Assembly (NCBI GenBank): GCA_050247075.1
Contig: JBFWUW010000011.1
Span: 1-64,000 of the forward strand
Length of the DNA: 64,000 nucleotides
Reading direction: 5' to 3'
Origin: JBFWUW01 sp050247075
GTDB taxonomy: Bacteria; Planctomycetota; Planctomycetia; Pirellulales; JBFWUW01
Within the stretch, counting starts at the first letter, position 1; every line of letters begins with the position of its first letter. Of this stretch, positions 9,953-20,209 are shown in pieces. The translations under genes were made by a program, and so were the position numbers. The notes under the pieces are model-generated. The model saw only the letters and a list, made by a program, of their open reading frames with translations, was not told the origin of the DNA and ran no database searches.

Positions 9953-10161
9953 CGTTTGTTGGCCTGATCTGGATTATCTCGCCGCGTAGCGGGTTAATGG
10001 ACTTCCGCATGGGAACCTCCCTCTCCCCAACCCTCCCCGGAGTACCGCGCGAGGGGCCAACAGGGGAGATTATTTCGTACCGAATCCTTGAAGATCGAAT
10101 TGCTTGCTGTCGGATGGAGAGGTTGAGTATACTGCGGAGAGAGTTCGCCGAAGGAGACAAC

Positions 10162-10392
10162 ATGACGCTTGAAACGATGATCGGCACTTTGAGCCGTGAC
10201 GAAAAACTGGCAGCGATGGACCTTATTTGGCGAGACCTTGCGGCCGATTTGCAGTCGTTTGACTCCCCAAAATGGCACGAGAAGGTAATTGGGGAGCGGC
10301 TCGCCAATCCAGCTCCGGGTCCGGCGTTGCCGCTGGCAGAGGCAAAAGCCGAACTCAAGGAAGCGATCAATGCGCGTCGAGCTTCGGGTTGA
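10162..10392 (+). CDS. addiction-module antitoxin (short, ParD/RelB-like)
   Basis: 76 residues from the ATG at 10162, which has an AAGGAG ribosome site. The frame is open further upstream, but that part translates a repeat-like sequence. The start MTLETMIGTLSRDEKLAAMD and the WHEKVIGERLANP segment are typical of the small putative addiction module component family that pairs with RelE/ParE toxins. The following toxin overlaps it by 23 bases. It should bind and neutralise the toxin and repress the operon. Confidence 0.8.
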   Translation: MTLETMIGTLSRDEKLAAMDLIWRDLAADLQSFDSPKWHEKVIGERLANPAPGPALPLAEAKAELKEAINARRASG

Positions 10393-10672
10393 AGCCCGGC
10401 AGGATTTGCTGGAAGGTGCTTGGTTCTATGAACAGCAGCGAGAAGGGCTCGGCGACTACTTCACGGACTGCCTGTTCGAGGATCTTGGCCGCTTGGAAAG
10501 AGAAGCGGGCATACACGAAACCGTCTTCGGCCTGCACCGCAAATTGTCGAAGCGGTTTCCCTTTGCCATCTACTACAAGGTCGCGGAACGCGCGATCGAC
10601 GTTGTCGCGATCCTCGACTGCCGACGCGACCCCGAGGCGACCGCCGCGCGGCTCAGTGGGACAAACGGATAA
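10370..10672 (+). CDS. RelE/ParE superfamily toxin
   Basis: 100 residues from ATG 10370. The sequence MRVELRVEARQDLLEGAWFYEQQ, then FGLHRKLSKRFPFAIYYKV and VVAILDCRRDP, follows the RelE/ParE fold pattern, with the typical FPFAIYYKV strand and a C-terminal RRDP. ParE members poison gyrase and RelE members cut mRNA; the sequence alone does not decide which. It overlaps the antitoxin gene, as usual for type II modules. Confidence 0.85.
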   Translation: MRVELRVEARQDLLEGAWFYEQQREGLGDYFTDCLFEDLGRLEREAGIHETVFGLHRKLSKRFPFAIYYKVAERAIDVVAILDCRRDPEATAARLSGTNG

Positions 10673-10800
10673 ACGTGAGCGGCGGATCAAGACGGGCCAC
10701 TTTTTCTGGCCGCTGCCAAGTTCCCTGGTCGCTATGCGGGTAGGCTTGCGCGGACCAATAGCGTTTGACGTTATTAACGCCTAGCGTTATGGCTACCGCC

Positions 10801-11055
10801 ATGATCCGGACCTTTCGCGACCAGCAAAAGAAAAACATTTTTCGGCGCGGCACCGTCAAGGGATTCCCGCGGAATGTTCAGCACGCCGCATTGCGAAAGC
10901 TCGTCATTCTCGATGCCGCGGAATCACTCGATGACTTGCGCGTTCCGCCCGGCAACCGCCCCGAAAAACTCAAGGGTCGCCGCAAAGGCGAATATAGCAT
11001 CCGCGTTAATGATCAATGGCGTATCTGCTTCGCCTGGTCCGCTGGCGATGCGTAG
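10801..11055 (+). pseudogene. higB: HigB toxin with a premature TAG before its conserved tail
   Basis: 84 residues from ATG 10801 (an in-frame ATG at 10789 is an alternative). MIRTFRDQQKKNIFRRG, then LDDLRVPPGNRPEKLKG and YSIRVNDQWRICFAW are classic HigB/RelE. Translation stops at TAG 11053-11055, yet the same frame continues DVEMTDYL and ends at TAG 11080-11082. That matches the family tail (DVEIVDYH-like), so the first TAG looks like a nonsense change removing the last nine codons. HigB proteins are mRNA interferases; whether the short form works is unknown. The antitoxin follows at 11092. Confidence 0.8.
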
Positions 11056-11091
11056 GATGTCGAAATGACGGACTACCTTTAGAAATCACCC

Positions 11092-11397
11092 ATGGCCGCG
11101 AAAAAACTGGCACCGATTCATCCTGGCGAAATTTTGCAATTGGAATTTCTGGAACCTCTTGGCGTAAGCCAATACCGTCTGGCCAAGGATATTAGTGTTC
11201 CGCCTCGCCGCATCAATGAGATCGTCAAAGGCACACGGTCCATTACGGCCAACACGGCCTTGCGGTTGGCGAAATACTTCGCGACATCCGAGCGGTTCTG
11301 GCTGAATCACCAATCGCATTATGATTTGGAGACCGAACGTGACCGTCTTGGTGCTTCCCTGCAAAAGGAGGTCCGGACTTTGGCGAACGCGAATTGA
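11092..11397 (+). CDS. higA: HigA antitoxin, XRE-type
   Basis: 101 residues, standard for HigA. It opens with PIHPGEILQLEFLEPLGVSQYRLAKDISVP, an XRE helix-turn-helix, then INEIVKGTRSITANTALRLAKYF and FWLNHQSHYDLE, all diagnostic of HigA. It binds HigB and represses the operon. The toxin-first order is the normal higBA arrangement. Intact, unlike its toxin. Confidence 0.9.
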   Translation: MAAKKLAPIHPGEILQLEFLEPLGVSQYRLAKDISVPPRRINEIVKGTRSITANTALRLAKYFATSERFWLNHQSHYDLETERDRLGASLQKEVRTLANAN

Positions 11398-11469
11398 CTC
11401 CCCCGCGCCCATCGGCGACGATGCGGCCACTGGGACCATTTCTTAACGCACCTTCGCATGGGCACGCGC

Positions 11470-12966
<1,497 letters not shown>

Positions 12967-13173
12967 CGGATGCCGGCAATGCCGCCTGAATGAGTCTCAG
13001 CCGAGAAACGGTTGCCAGGCTCAAAGATCGCCCCCAAGCGCGGACAGGAAATAGTGTTCCATCGCACCTTCGGAATACCAGATGACCGGCCCAGTAGTGG
13101 GCAGCTCCGGCTGGCAGGAAGCCGTTTCATCGCCGATCGTTTGGTAGGAGGGTTTTCCAACGGCGATCGGCAA

Positions 13174-14031
13174 TCAGCCTTGCTCAAAGAAAGGCCGCAG
13201 GCGGCCGGCGTCGTGCTTGCGGCGGCCGGGCGAGTCGAGATCGGCCAGGGCCTCGATCATCCCTTCGGCGTCGGTGGCCGTGGTGAACAGCCGCAAGGCC
13301 CACAACGATTGAAAACGTCCCGTGGAATCGAACACTTCGGGTGGAAAGCAGCCCAGTACCGACGCGCCGATCCGGGCGTTAAGGTCGGAATGTGGCGCAT
13401 CGTGCTGTAGGCACTGATGAAAGGCGGCCCGCATGGCCAACATCGAGACGTTCCAGGCGGTGCGGCTGCCCGACAAAGCTTCTTCCTCGCGCAAATCGCG
13501 GGCGAACTCGCGGGCACGCCGCGGGTCGCAGGCAAATTCACTGACATCGAGCGTGTTGGAAAGCCGCCCCAACAGCAGGTCGGTCCAATGCTCCACCCGT
13601 TGCCGCAGCTTATTGAGCGCGACGGCCTCTTCCACGCGCACACCAGGAGCATGCATCAACAATCGCAAGGCCCGATTGCGGGCTTCCATGTGGCCCGTAT
13701 GCACGCTGCGGGCGATTGGTTCCAGCTCGCACTGTTTGCGTTGGCGGTCGTAACCGCACAGCACACCAGCCCACACGCGGGTGAGAAGCTCGCCAACCAG
13801 GATCTCTTCCACGACGGCACCGATGCCGGGGGAACGCCTGGCGTTGGCCGACTGCGGCGTCAGCACGGCCGAGAACCGCTTGAGCGTGCGGCCCCAAGCG
13901 TCGAGCCGATACTTGGAAGTCAACCAATACTGGTCGATGGCCGCTTGGGAAATGACGGCCGGCCCGCGCATCAGCAAGGGACCATGTTCGGTCGCCAGCG
14001 AGGCCAGTTCGGCGATATCGCGTGTTTGCAT
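13174..14031 (-). CDS. conserved hypothetical protein
   Basis: 285 residues from ATG 14031 (MQTRDIAELASLATEHGPLL). The open frame extends further upstream, but that part translates repeat-like sequence. It is largely alpha-helical and rich in charged residues (EARNRALRLLMHAPGVRVEEAV, RREFARDLREEEAL-type stretches), with no signal peptide, membrane segment or motif I recognise. It lies convergent to glpK and upstream of nothing on its strand. Coding is supported by a long clean frame with a sensible start. Confidence 0.6.
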   Translation of the reverse strand: MQTRDIAELASLATEHGPLLMRGPAVISQAAIDQYWLTSKYRLDAWGRTLKRFSAVLTPQSANARRSPGIGAVVEEILVGELLTRVWAGVLCGYDRQRKQCELEPIARSVHTGHMEARNRALRLLMHAPGVRVEEAVALNKLRQRVEHWTDLLLGRLSNTLDVSEFACDPRRAREFARDLREEEALSGSRTAWNVSMLAMRAAFHQCLQHDAPHSDLNARIGASVLGCFPPEVFDSTGRFQSLWALRLFTTATDAEGMIEALADLDSPGRRKHDAGRLRPFFEQG

Positions 14032-14403
14032 ACGATCCACGGAACAAAGGTGTGCGGCCTGCAAAGCCGCGGGATGGGTGCCGCGTGCCAGTCGCCGATG
14101 GGAGAGCCCGAGGGGACCAAGGCTCTCCCACCGACGCGCTGGCGACGGAACCACCGGTTGACAGGAACTTTACAAGGCAGTCCTCGTGCCAAAGCCGGGA
14201 GAGAGCGCGTCCGCGAGCCGGACTGAACGGCACAACTGTCGTTTCGATAAGGCTTTACGGAGCAGATCGGCTGTTCTTCGATCGGTTGCCACCGTGTTGG
14301 CTGCGTGGCAGCGCCGCCACATCCGCCATCATCCAGGGTGGCAAAAAAGCCACACGGGCCCGGCCTTGGAACAATCGCATTGGCGCGCGGTTGGCCGAAG
14401 CCT
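14032..14403. other. 372-base intergenic region with a 9-bp hairpin
   Basis: No gene seen. At 14100-14129, GGGAGAGCC and GGCTCTCCC form a perfect 9-bp inverted repeat around a 12-base loop, without a T-run. Nothing else stands out. Confidence 0.5.
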
Positions 14404-15162
14404 CTACCCCGCGCGGTTAGCCGGAAGACGCCCGGCTGCCAGCAAGGGATGGCCCGTGAACAGGTGAAACCGGGGCTGGTCGAGAGCGGCCGTGAGATGG
14501 CGGATGACCAGTTCGCGGACGCGGTTCATTTTGACCGGCTGCTGCCGTTCGGCCACCAGGGAACTAATCGGCGTCTGCTCCACCGGATCATGATCGACGC
14601 GGCGGGCCAGGCGCATTGACGGTGCCACGTTGAGAAACGCACCGTGATGCGTGACGGAGTTTTTGACCGCCACACCGCAAACGGCCAACTGCCCGCTACG
14701 GCCCCAGACGCCATGCCGCCCTGGCCGGTCGATGGGCTTGACGCCTAACTCCCTGCAGACGGCCAACAAGGCTGCTTGCAATCGCTGCATGTACCCGCCG
14801 ACCGTCAGGCCCAATGGCTCTAACGGCACAATGGGGTAGATGGCCAGTTGGCCTGGACCATGCGCGACGCACCCGCCGCCGCGGGCCAGCCAGCGGACAT
14901 CGACCTGCCGGCTGGCCAACTCCGGCCGGTCGAGGTGGATATGCCTCCAGGAGCCTTGCCTACCCACGGTGATCTCGGGCCGATGCTCGCAGATCAGCAA
15001 GAATATCTTGCCGTCACGCCGGCCGCCGCACTCGTAGACCAGCCGTTGTTGTAGCAGCAGGCAAGCACCAAAATCGACCTCGCCCAACAAGAACACATCC
15101 GCCGCCGGACCACTACGGTCGGCGGCCGCGGAAGGGCCATGTTGTCGAGAAACGTCGCTCAT
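14404..15162 (-). CDS. LipB/LplA-fold protein, octanoyltransferase-like but lacking catalytic residues
   Basis: 252 residues from ATG 15162. The fold is that of lipoate/octanoate transferases: LICEHRPEITVGRQGSW, then the signature RGGGCVAHGPGQLAIYPI (which keeps the His) and HHGAFLNVAPSM. Two LipB hallmarks are absent. The NPCG-type loop with the acyl-carrying Cys reads VDHDPVEQTPISSL, and the Lys expected in the GAKICSLG strand is replaced by Gln in SGQLAVCG. It may be an octanoyl/lipoyl transferase of a divergent class or a non-catalytic relative. smpB follows divergently. Confidence 0.75.
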   Translation of the reverse strand: MSDVSRQHGPSAAADRSGPAADVFLLGEVDFGACLLLQQRLVYECGGRRDGKIFLLICEHRPEITVGRQGSWRHIHLDRPELASRQVDVRWLARGGGCVAHGPGQLAIYPIVPLEPLGLTVGGYMQRLQAALLAVCRELGVKPIDRPGRHGVWGRSGQLAVCGVAVKNSVTHHGAFLNVAPSMRLARRVDHDPVEQTPISSLVAERQQPVKMNRVRELVIRHLTAALDQPRFHLFTGHPLLAAGRLPANRAG

Positions 15163-15363
15163 GGTCGAATAGCATAGTCCGGCGGCACAAGGCCGCAAGT
15201 TGGGTCCACGTAATGTCGTCTTGAGCGGTCCGTCGGGTCCGGTTACAAGAGTTCATGGCGTGTTCCTCAGAGATCCACGGCAGAGCATGTACTTTAACAT
15301 GCCGGCGATCAGGCAGGAAAGCAGACTTTTTTGCCCTGTGGGGCTAACCCGCGATAATACGGC

Positions 15364-15852
15364 ATGGCCAAGCAATCCAAACAAAAACCCGACGCGGCGC
15401 ACGACAATGAGCGAGTCGTGGCGGTGAACCGCCGTGCTTCACACGAGTACGAGATACTGGATTCGCTGGAGTGCGGCATCGTCCTGGTGGGGAGCGAAGT
15501 CAAGAGCCTGCGCACCGGGCGTTTGTCGCTGGAGGAAGCTTACGGGCGTATGAAAGCCAACGAGGTCTGGCTGATCGGCTGCGACATCCCGGAGTATGTC
15601 CAAGCCAACCGCTTCAATCACGAACCGCGCCGGCCGCGCAAGCTGCTGCTGCATCGCCGCGAGATCAAAAAAATCGCCGGCAAGGCGTATCAAAAGGGGC
15701 TGACGCTGGTGCCGCTCAAGATGTACTTCAAAGGGGGGCGGGCCAAGCTGCTGCTGGGCATTTGCCGCGGCAAGAAGTTGTACGACAAACGCGAAGCCCT
15801 GAAGAAAGCCGACACCCAGCGCGACCTGGCCCGTGCCATGCGCGGCCGCTAA
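15364..15852 (+). CDS. smpB: SsrA (tmRNA)-binding protein
   Basis: 162 residues. RRASHEYEILDSLECGIVLVGSEVKSLR, VWLIGCDIPEYVQANRFNHEPRRPRKLLLHRREI and GLTLVPLKMYFKGGRAKLLLGICRGKKLYDKR are textbook SmpB. The basic N-terminal extension and the KKADTQRDLARAMRGR tail, which sits in the mRNA channel of the ribosome, are both present. It brings tmRNA to stalled ribosomes in trans-translation. No tmRNA gene is evident nearby. Confidence 0.97.
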   Translation: MAKQSKQKPDAAHDNERVVAVNRRASHEYEILDSLECGIVLVGSEVKSLRTGRLSLEEAYGRMKANEVWLIGCDIPEYVQANRFNHEPRRPRKLLLHRREIKKIAGKAYQKGLTLVPLKMYFKGGRAKLLLGICRGKKLYDKREALKKADTQRDLARAMRGR

Positions 15853-15913
15853 CCGCCGGATTGGCCTTGCCATGTGGCGGCTTGATTTTTTGCGGGCCTG
15901 CCCGGCAGCGACA

Positions 15914-15956
15914 TACCCTCGGCAGGATTCGAACCTGCGACCTGCGCTTTAGGAAA
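15914..15956 (-). pseudogene. 3' half of a tRNA-Arg(CCU)
   Basis: On the minus strand this 43-base piece runs from the anticodon loop (TTTCCTAAAGC) through the T arm (GCAGGTTCGAATCCTGC) to the acceptor end (CGAGGGTA). It matches the intact tRNA at 16101-16174 with about five changes. The D arm and 5' half are missing and the sequence beyond the anticodon is unrelated. This is the footprint expected when a tyrosine-recombinase element inserts in a tRNA and displaces its 3' half. Confidence 0.75.
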
Positions 15957-16100
15957 CCTCTTGCCTACTTCGCATTCGTCCCCGCCGATGGTTTTAACTC
16001 GTTATATTTGAGTTACTTGCGTAAAAGTTTTTTGGATACCTTCTGGAGATGCTTGTTGGATACCCGCCGTGGATACCTTTTTTGGGGATTTGCCCCGAAA

Positions 16101-16174
16101 TACCCCCGGCAGGAGTCGAACCTGCGACATCAGCTTTAGGAAAGCTGCGCTCTATCCATCTGAGCTACGGGGGC
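16101..16174 (-). tRNA. tRNA-Arg(CCU)
   Basis: The 74-base cloverleaf is complete: acceptor GCCCCCG/CGGGGGT (ending in a G-U pair), D arm GCTCAGATGGATAGAGC, anticodon stem CAGCT/AGCTG around TTCCTAA with anticodon CCU, T arm GCAGGTTCGACTCCTGC, discriminator A. CCA is not encoded. It reads the rare AGG codon and is a common integration target for mobile elements. Confidence 0.95.
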
Positions 16175-16275
16175 GGATCGCTTTCAATTTTATCGGAATG
16201 ACTTGTCAAACGAAAGAACCACGGCACTTTACCAGCAAGGCGAACGGGCAATTCCGCCATGCAGCGTTCTCCCCG

Positions 16276-16365
16276 CACTTCCCCCACCATCCTCGCCAGC
16301 GGCTCCCAATCCGCCAACCGATGATCGCTCCCCACTTCGATTATCACGGTGCCAGCCTTCACTAT
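16276..16365 (-). pseudogene. C-terminal remnant of an alpha/beta hydrolase
   Basis: In frame on the minus strand, AGTVIIEVGSDHRLADWEPLARMV closely follows the end of the hydrolase at 29699-30148 (GATLIEVGSDHRLADREPLAVML). The part coding for the nucleophile is absent: the fragment begins right after the methyltransferase stop codon at 16375. The match is diverged, so this is an old relic of a second copy and not a fresh duplication. Confidence 0.65.
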
Positions 16366-16374
16366 CCTGGCTGT

Positions 16375-16983
16375 TCAAACCCTCCTCACCACCACGAACC
16401 ACGCCTTCGGACCACCCTCCTGAAAACTGCTGTCGTTCGGGTCGGGCCGAACTTCGTACCGTGACGGCTCCACGGACTCGATCACCCAGCCATCGGCGAA
16501 TGCGTCCTCGATCTCCTTTCGTGAGACTCGCCGAGGCCCCTGGTCTCCCGGCTCGGCGTCCGAGAAGCAAAGGAGGAACAGCCGACCTCCGGGCCTCAAG
16601 ACTGAGGCCAGTCCCTCGACGTATCGGCTGCGGTCGTCGTCCGAAAAGACGTGGAACAGTCCGCTGTCGATGGCCGAATCGAAGACTTCGGGCAATTCCT
16701 TGAGAGCCAGGGCGTCCATCACCAGAAACGTCGCCGTCAGGCCCCGCTCGACTGCCTTACGCTTCGCAAGGCTGATCGGCTCGGCCAGGAAGTCGATGCC
16801 CGTCACCTTCTGACCACGGCTGGCGAAGAAGAGTGCGTTCTCGCCCGTGCCGCAGCCTGCGTCCAGGACCGAGCCAGTGATCCGGTCGGCCACGTCCAAG
16901 ATCGCCTTCTGTGGCCTGCCGATTTCCCACCGTGGCTGACAGGCGTACAAATTCTCGAAGCTGCTACGGTCATGGATGGGCAT
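16375..16983 (-). CDS. class I SAM-dependent methyltransferase
   Basis: 202 residues from ATG 16983 (MPIHDRSSFENLYACQPRWE). The SAM-binding motif I is GSVLDAGCGTGENALFFASRG, followed by VTGIDFLAEPISLAKRKA (acidic end of strand 2) and LRPGGRLFLLCFSD. The length and W-rich N-terminus resemble the thiopurine/tellurite-type small-molecule methyltransferases, so a detoxification role is plausible; the substrate is not shown. It lies at the left end of the stress-gene block, divergent from the P-type ATPase. Confidence 0.85.
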   Translation of the reverse strand: MPIHDRSSFENLYACQPRWEIGRPQKAILDVADRITGSVLDAGCGTGENALFFASRGQKVTGIDFLAEPISLAKRKAVERGLTATFLVMDALALKELPEVFDSAIDSGLFHVFSDDDRSRYVEGLASVLRPGGRLFLLCFSDAEPGDQGPRRVSRKEIEDAFADGWVIESVEPSRYEVRPDPNDSSFQEGGPKAWFVVVRRV

Positions 16984-17167
16984 GGTCGAACTCCTGCTTC
17001 GGACAGACGGCCTGCATTCGAGTATTCTATTCCGGTAGTCCCAAGGCTCCCATCTCTGTCGAGCACCGAAACTGACGAGGCAATGGCCGACCGCTGTGAG
17101 AATGGGGCACGCTGAACGATGGCGATCTGGCCAACCGTGCGGCGGAACCCGTCCCCAGGAGTCATTG

Positions 17168-19720
17168 ATGGAAAGCAGCGGCAGCGAAATCACGACCGGC
17201 CTTTCCGAAGCGGAAGTCGTCGTTCGACTACGGCAACACGGCTACAACGAGCTTCCATCATCCAAGGGCCGCAGCATTTTTGCGACCGCCTGGGATGTGG
17301 TCCGGGAGCCGATGTTCCTGCTGCTGCTGGCGTGCGGCACGATCTACCTGCTCCTGGGTGACGTGCAGGAAGCTGTGATGCTCCTCGGCTTCGTCTTCGT
17401 GGTGCTGGGCATCACGCTCTACCAGGAACGAAAGACGGAGCGGGCGCTCGAAGCGCTGCGTGACCTTTCCAGCCCTCGTGCGCTGGTGATCCGGGGCGGC
17501 GAGAGAAAACGGATTGCAGGCCGAGATGTCGTTCCTGATGACCTCGTGGTGTTGGCCGAAGGGGATCGAGTCCCAGCAGATGCCGTGATTCTTTCGTGCA
17601 ATAACCTGTCCACAGACGAGTCGCTGCTGACCGGCGAATCCGTTCCGGTCAGAAAGATCGCCTGGGATGGTGTGCGTGAGATGACTCGTCCGGGAGGCGA
17701 AGACCTTCCCTTCGTTTTCTCTGGGACGTTGATCGTTCAGGGCCAAGGAATCGCCAAGGTGCGGGCCACGGGCATCCACACCGAGATGGGCAACATCGGC
17801 AAGGCACTGCAAACGGTGCAAATTGAAGGAACCCGGCTGCAACAAGAGGTCGGGCGGCTGGTCCGACGAGTGGCGATTTTCGGATTGGCCCTGTGCCTGA
17901 TCGTGATCGTTCTCTACGGCCTGACTCGTGGCAACTGGCTCCAGGGATTCCTGGCAGGGATCACCCTGGCGATGGCGATGTTGCCGGAAGAATTCCCGGT
18001 TGTCTTGACCATCTTCCTCGCCCTGGGTGCATGGCGATTGTCGAAGATGAACGTCCTGGCTCGCCGTGTGCCGGTGATCGAAACCCTCGGATCGGCCACG
18101 GTCCTCTGCGTGGACAAGACCGGCACACTCACCGTCAATCGCATGTCAATTCGTAAGCTGGCCGTGGACGGGGCCGTTCTTGATGTCGAGCAACAAGCGG
18201 CTCAGTCGTTGACAGAAGAGTTTCACGAAATCGTGGAGTTCGGCATTCTGGCGAGCCAGCGTGATCCATTCGATCCGATGGAGAAGGCGTTTCACGATCT
18301 CGGCAACGCCAGCCTCGCCGAGACCGAACATCTGCACGCTGACTGGACGCTGGAACGTGGATACCCGTTGTCGCCGAGCCTGCTGGCGATGTCCCACGTT
18401 TGGAAGTCACCGACCGGCCAGGATTACGTCCTGGCGACGAAAGGTGCGCCAGAAGCCATCGCTGACCTGTGCCACCTGAATGCCGACCGCACGAAGGCCA
18501 TTGGCGATCAGGTTGCAGTAATGGCTCAAGATGGACTCCGAGTGTTGGGGGTCGCCAAAGGCGTGTTTGGGCAAAAGATGTTACCCGGCGAACAGCATGA
18601 CTTCACGTTCGAGTTCCTGGGCCTCGTCGGTTTGGCAGACCCGGTACGACCGACCGTCCCCGCTGCCGTGGATGAGTGCTACACGGCGGGTATCCGAGTC
18701 GTGATGATTACCGGCGATCATCCGACCACGGCCAAGAGCATCGCTCGGCAGGCGGGCATCAAGCCTGTGGACGAGATCATCACCGGCCCGGATTTGGAGA
18801 AACTGGACGAAGCGGAACTGCGACAGCGTGTGCGGACCATCAACGTCTTTGCCCGCATGGTCCCGGAACAAAAGCTGCGGCTGGTCAATGCACTCAAGGC
18901 CAATGGGGAAGTCGTCGCCATGACGGGTGATGGCGTGAACGACGCTCCAGCCCTCAAAGCGGCTCACATCGGCATTGCGATGGGCGGGCGTGGGACCGAT
19001 GTGGCCCGTGAAGCCGCTTCACTCGTCCTGCTGACCGATGATTTCGCATCCATCGTGCAGTCGGTTCGCATGGGGCGGCGGATATTCGACCACCTGCAAA
19101 AAGCGATGACGTACATCGTGGCCGTCCATGTGCCGATTGCCGGGATGTCGCTGATCCCGGTGATGTTCGGTTGGCCGCTGGCTCTCCTCCCGGTGCATAT
19201 TCTGTTTCTGGAACTGGTCATCGACCCGGCCTGCTCCATCGTGTTTGAAGCCGAACCGGAGGAGGCCGACGTAATGAACCGCCCGCCACGCAATCCCAAC
19301 GATGCTCTCTTCGGCAGACGGCTGCTCGGCCTGGGACTGCTCCAGGGGGCGAGCGTCCTGATGATCGTGTTGGCGGTCTACCTGTCGGCCCTGCTGGGTT
19401 GGCAAGACGCTCTGGACGCCACGGCCTTGAGCTTCACTACGCTTGTCGTCGCCAACCTGGGACTGATCTTCGCCAACCGCTCGTGGACCCGCACCATCTG
19501 GTCCACGCTGCGATCTCCGAATCGGGCGTTGTGGTGGGTATTCGGCGGGACTCTGTTCTTCCTGGCTCTCGTGCTGTACGTCCCCTTCCTGCGTGATCTC
19601 TTTCACTTCTCCGTACTTCATCCCGCCGATCTTGCGATCTGCTTGGGTGGCGGGGTTCTCAGCGTTCTCTGGTTCGAGGGGCTGAAAGCGTTCAAGCAGA
19701 AATGGTTGGCTGCATCTTGA
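17168..19720 (+). CDS. cation-translocating P-type ATPase (P2-like)
   Basis: 850 residues from ATG 17168. N-terminal cation-ATPase domain (GLSEAEVVVRLRQHGYNELP), actuator loop STDESLLTGESVPVRK, membrane segment 4 with AMLPEEFPVVLTIF, phosphorylation site CVDKTGTLTVNRMS, and hinge MTGDGVNDAPALKAAHIGIAMG. About ten membrane segments, six after the hinge as in P2 pumps. The PEEFP motif replaces the PEGLP of calcium pumps, so the ion is uncertain; heavy-metal CXXC domains are absent. It starts a plus-strand run with tspO. Confidence 0.9.
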   Translation: MESSGSEITTGLSEAEVVVRLRQHGYNELPSSKGRSIFATAWDVVREPMFLLLLACGTIYLLLGDVQEAVMLLGFVFVVLGITLYQERKTERALEALRDLSSPRALVIRGGERKRIAGRDVVPDDLVVLAEGDRVPADAVILSCNNLSTDESLLTGESVPVRKIAWDGVREMTRPGGEDLPFVFSGTLIVQGQGIAKVRATGIHTEMGNIGKALQTVQIEGTRLQQEVGRLVRRVAIFGLALCLIVIVLYGLTRGNWLQGFLAGITLAMAMLPEEFPVVLTIFLALGAWRLSKMNVLARRVPVIETLGSATVLCVDKTGTLTVNRMSIRKLAVDGAVLDVEQQAAQSLTEEFHEIVEFGILASQRDPFDPMEKAFHDLGNASLAETEHLHADWTLERGYPLSPSLLAMSHVWKSPTGQDYVLATKGAPEAIADLCHLNADRTKAIGDQVAVMAQDGLRVLGVAKGVFGQKMLPGEQHDFTFEFLGLVGLADPVRPTVPAAVDECYTAGIRVVMITGDHPTTAKSIARQAGIKPVDEIITGPDLEKLDEAELRQRVRTINVFARMVPEQKLRLVNALKANGEVVAMTGDGVNDAPALKAAHIGIAMGGRGTDVAREAASLVLLTDDFASIVQSVRMGRRIFDHLQKAMTYIVAVHVPIAGMSLIPVMFGWPLALLPVHILFLELVIDPACSIVFEAEPEEADVMNRPPRNPNDALFGRRLLGLGLLQGASVLMIVLAVYLSALLGWQDALDATALSFTTLVVANLGLIFANRSWTRTIWSTLRSPNRALWWVFGGTLFFLALVLYVPFLRDLFHFSVLHPADLAICLGGGVLSVLWFEGLKAFKQKWLAAS

Positions 19721-19763
19721 GACGGTGGTGACATTGGGTTCGGATCGAAGGAGACGCCGCCCC

Positions 19764-20159
19764 ATGCCCTGGCTCGAATGGTACAACTCGCTGGAGAAGC
19801 CCTCTTGGACGCCAGCCCCGGCGACCATCGGGCTGATCTGGCAGATTCTCTACCCGATCATCCTGGTCAGCTTTGGGTTCGTATTCGTTCAGGCGATCCG
19901 TCGAAAAGTTCCGTGGAAGGTGGCGCTGCCGTTCGCCATCAACCTCGCCGCCAACCTGATCTTCACACCGATCCAGTTCGGGATGCGGAACCTGCCGCTG
20001 GCCTCAGTGGATATTCTGATCGTCTGGGCCACGATCATCTGGGCGGCGGTGGCGATTTGGAAGCACTATCGCTGGGTGGCCGTGGCCCAGGTGCCGTACT
20101 TCATCTGGGTGTCGCTGGCGACGGTGCTGCAACTGAGCATCACGGCGATGAATTGGTGA
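19764..20159 (+). CDS. tspO: TspO/MBR family tryptophan-rich sensory protein
   Basis: 131 residues from ATG 19764, with GAAGGAG just upstream. WLEWYNSLEKPSWTPAPATIGLIWQILYP is the TspO signature loop; five membrane helices follow, including LPFAINLAANLIFTPIQFGMRN and WRVAVAQVPYFIWVSLAT-type segments rich in Trp and Tyr. Family members bind porphyrins and related ligands and are tied to stress responses in bacteria. It follows the ATPase by about 40 bases. Confidence 0.9.
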   Translation: MPWLEWYNSLEKPSWTPAPATIGLIWQILYPIILVSFGFVFVQAIRRKVPWKVALPFAINLAANLIFTPIQFGMRNLPLASVDILIVWATIIWAAVAIWKHYRWVAVAQVPYFIWVSLATVLQLSITAMNW

Positions 20160-20209
20160 AGTAGCAGCATCTGTCTCGCATGACAGGAGGGGAGCAGGTC
20201 GCAATCGAA

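Noticed and set aside
7230..11055. Stop-codon readthrough or recoding to explain the in-frame TAA and TAG
   Set aside because: The two stops differ, no recoding signal is visible, and all other genes use TAA, TAG and TGA normally.
15958..16100. tRNA-Arg as the attachment site of the 48-kb island to the right
   Set aside because: The displaced 3' half lies on the other side of the tRNA, so the geometry fits a small, now deleted element and not the island at 16.4-64 kb.
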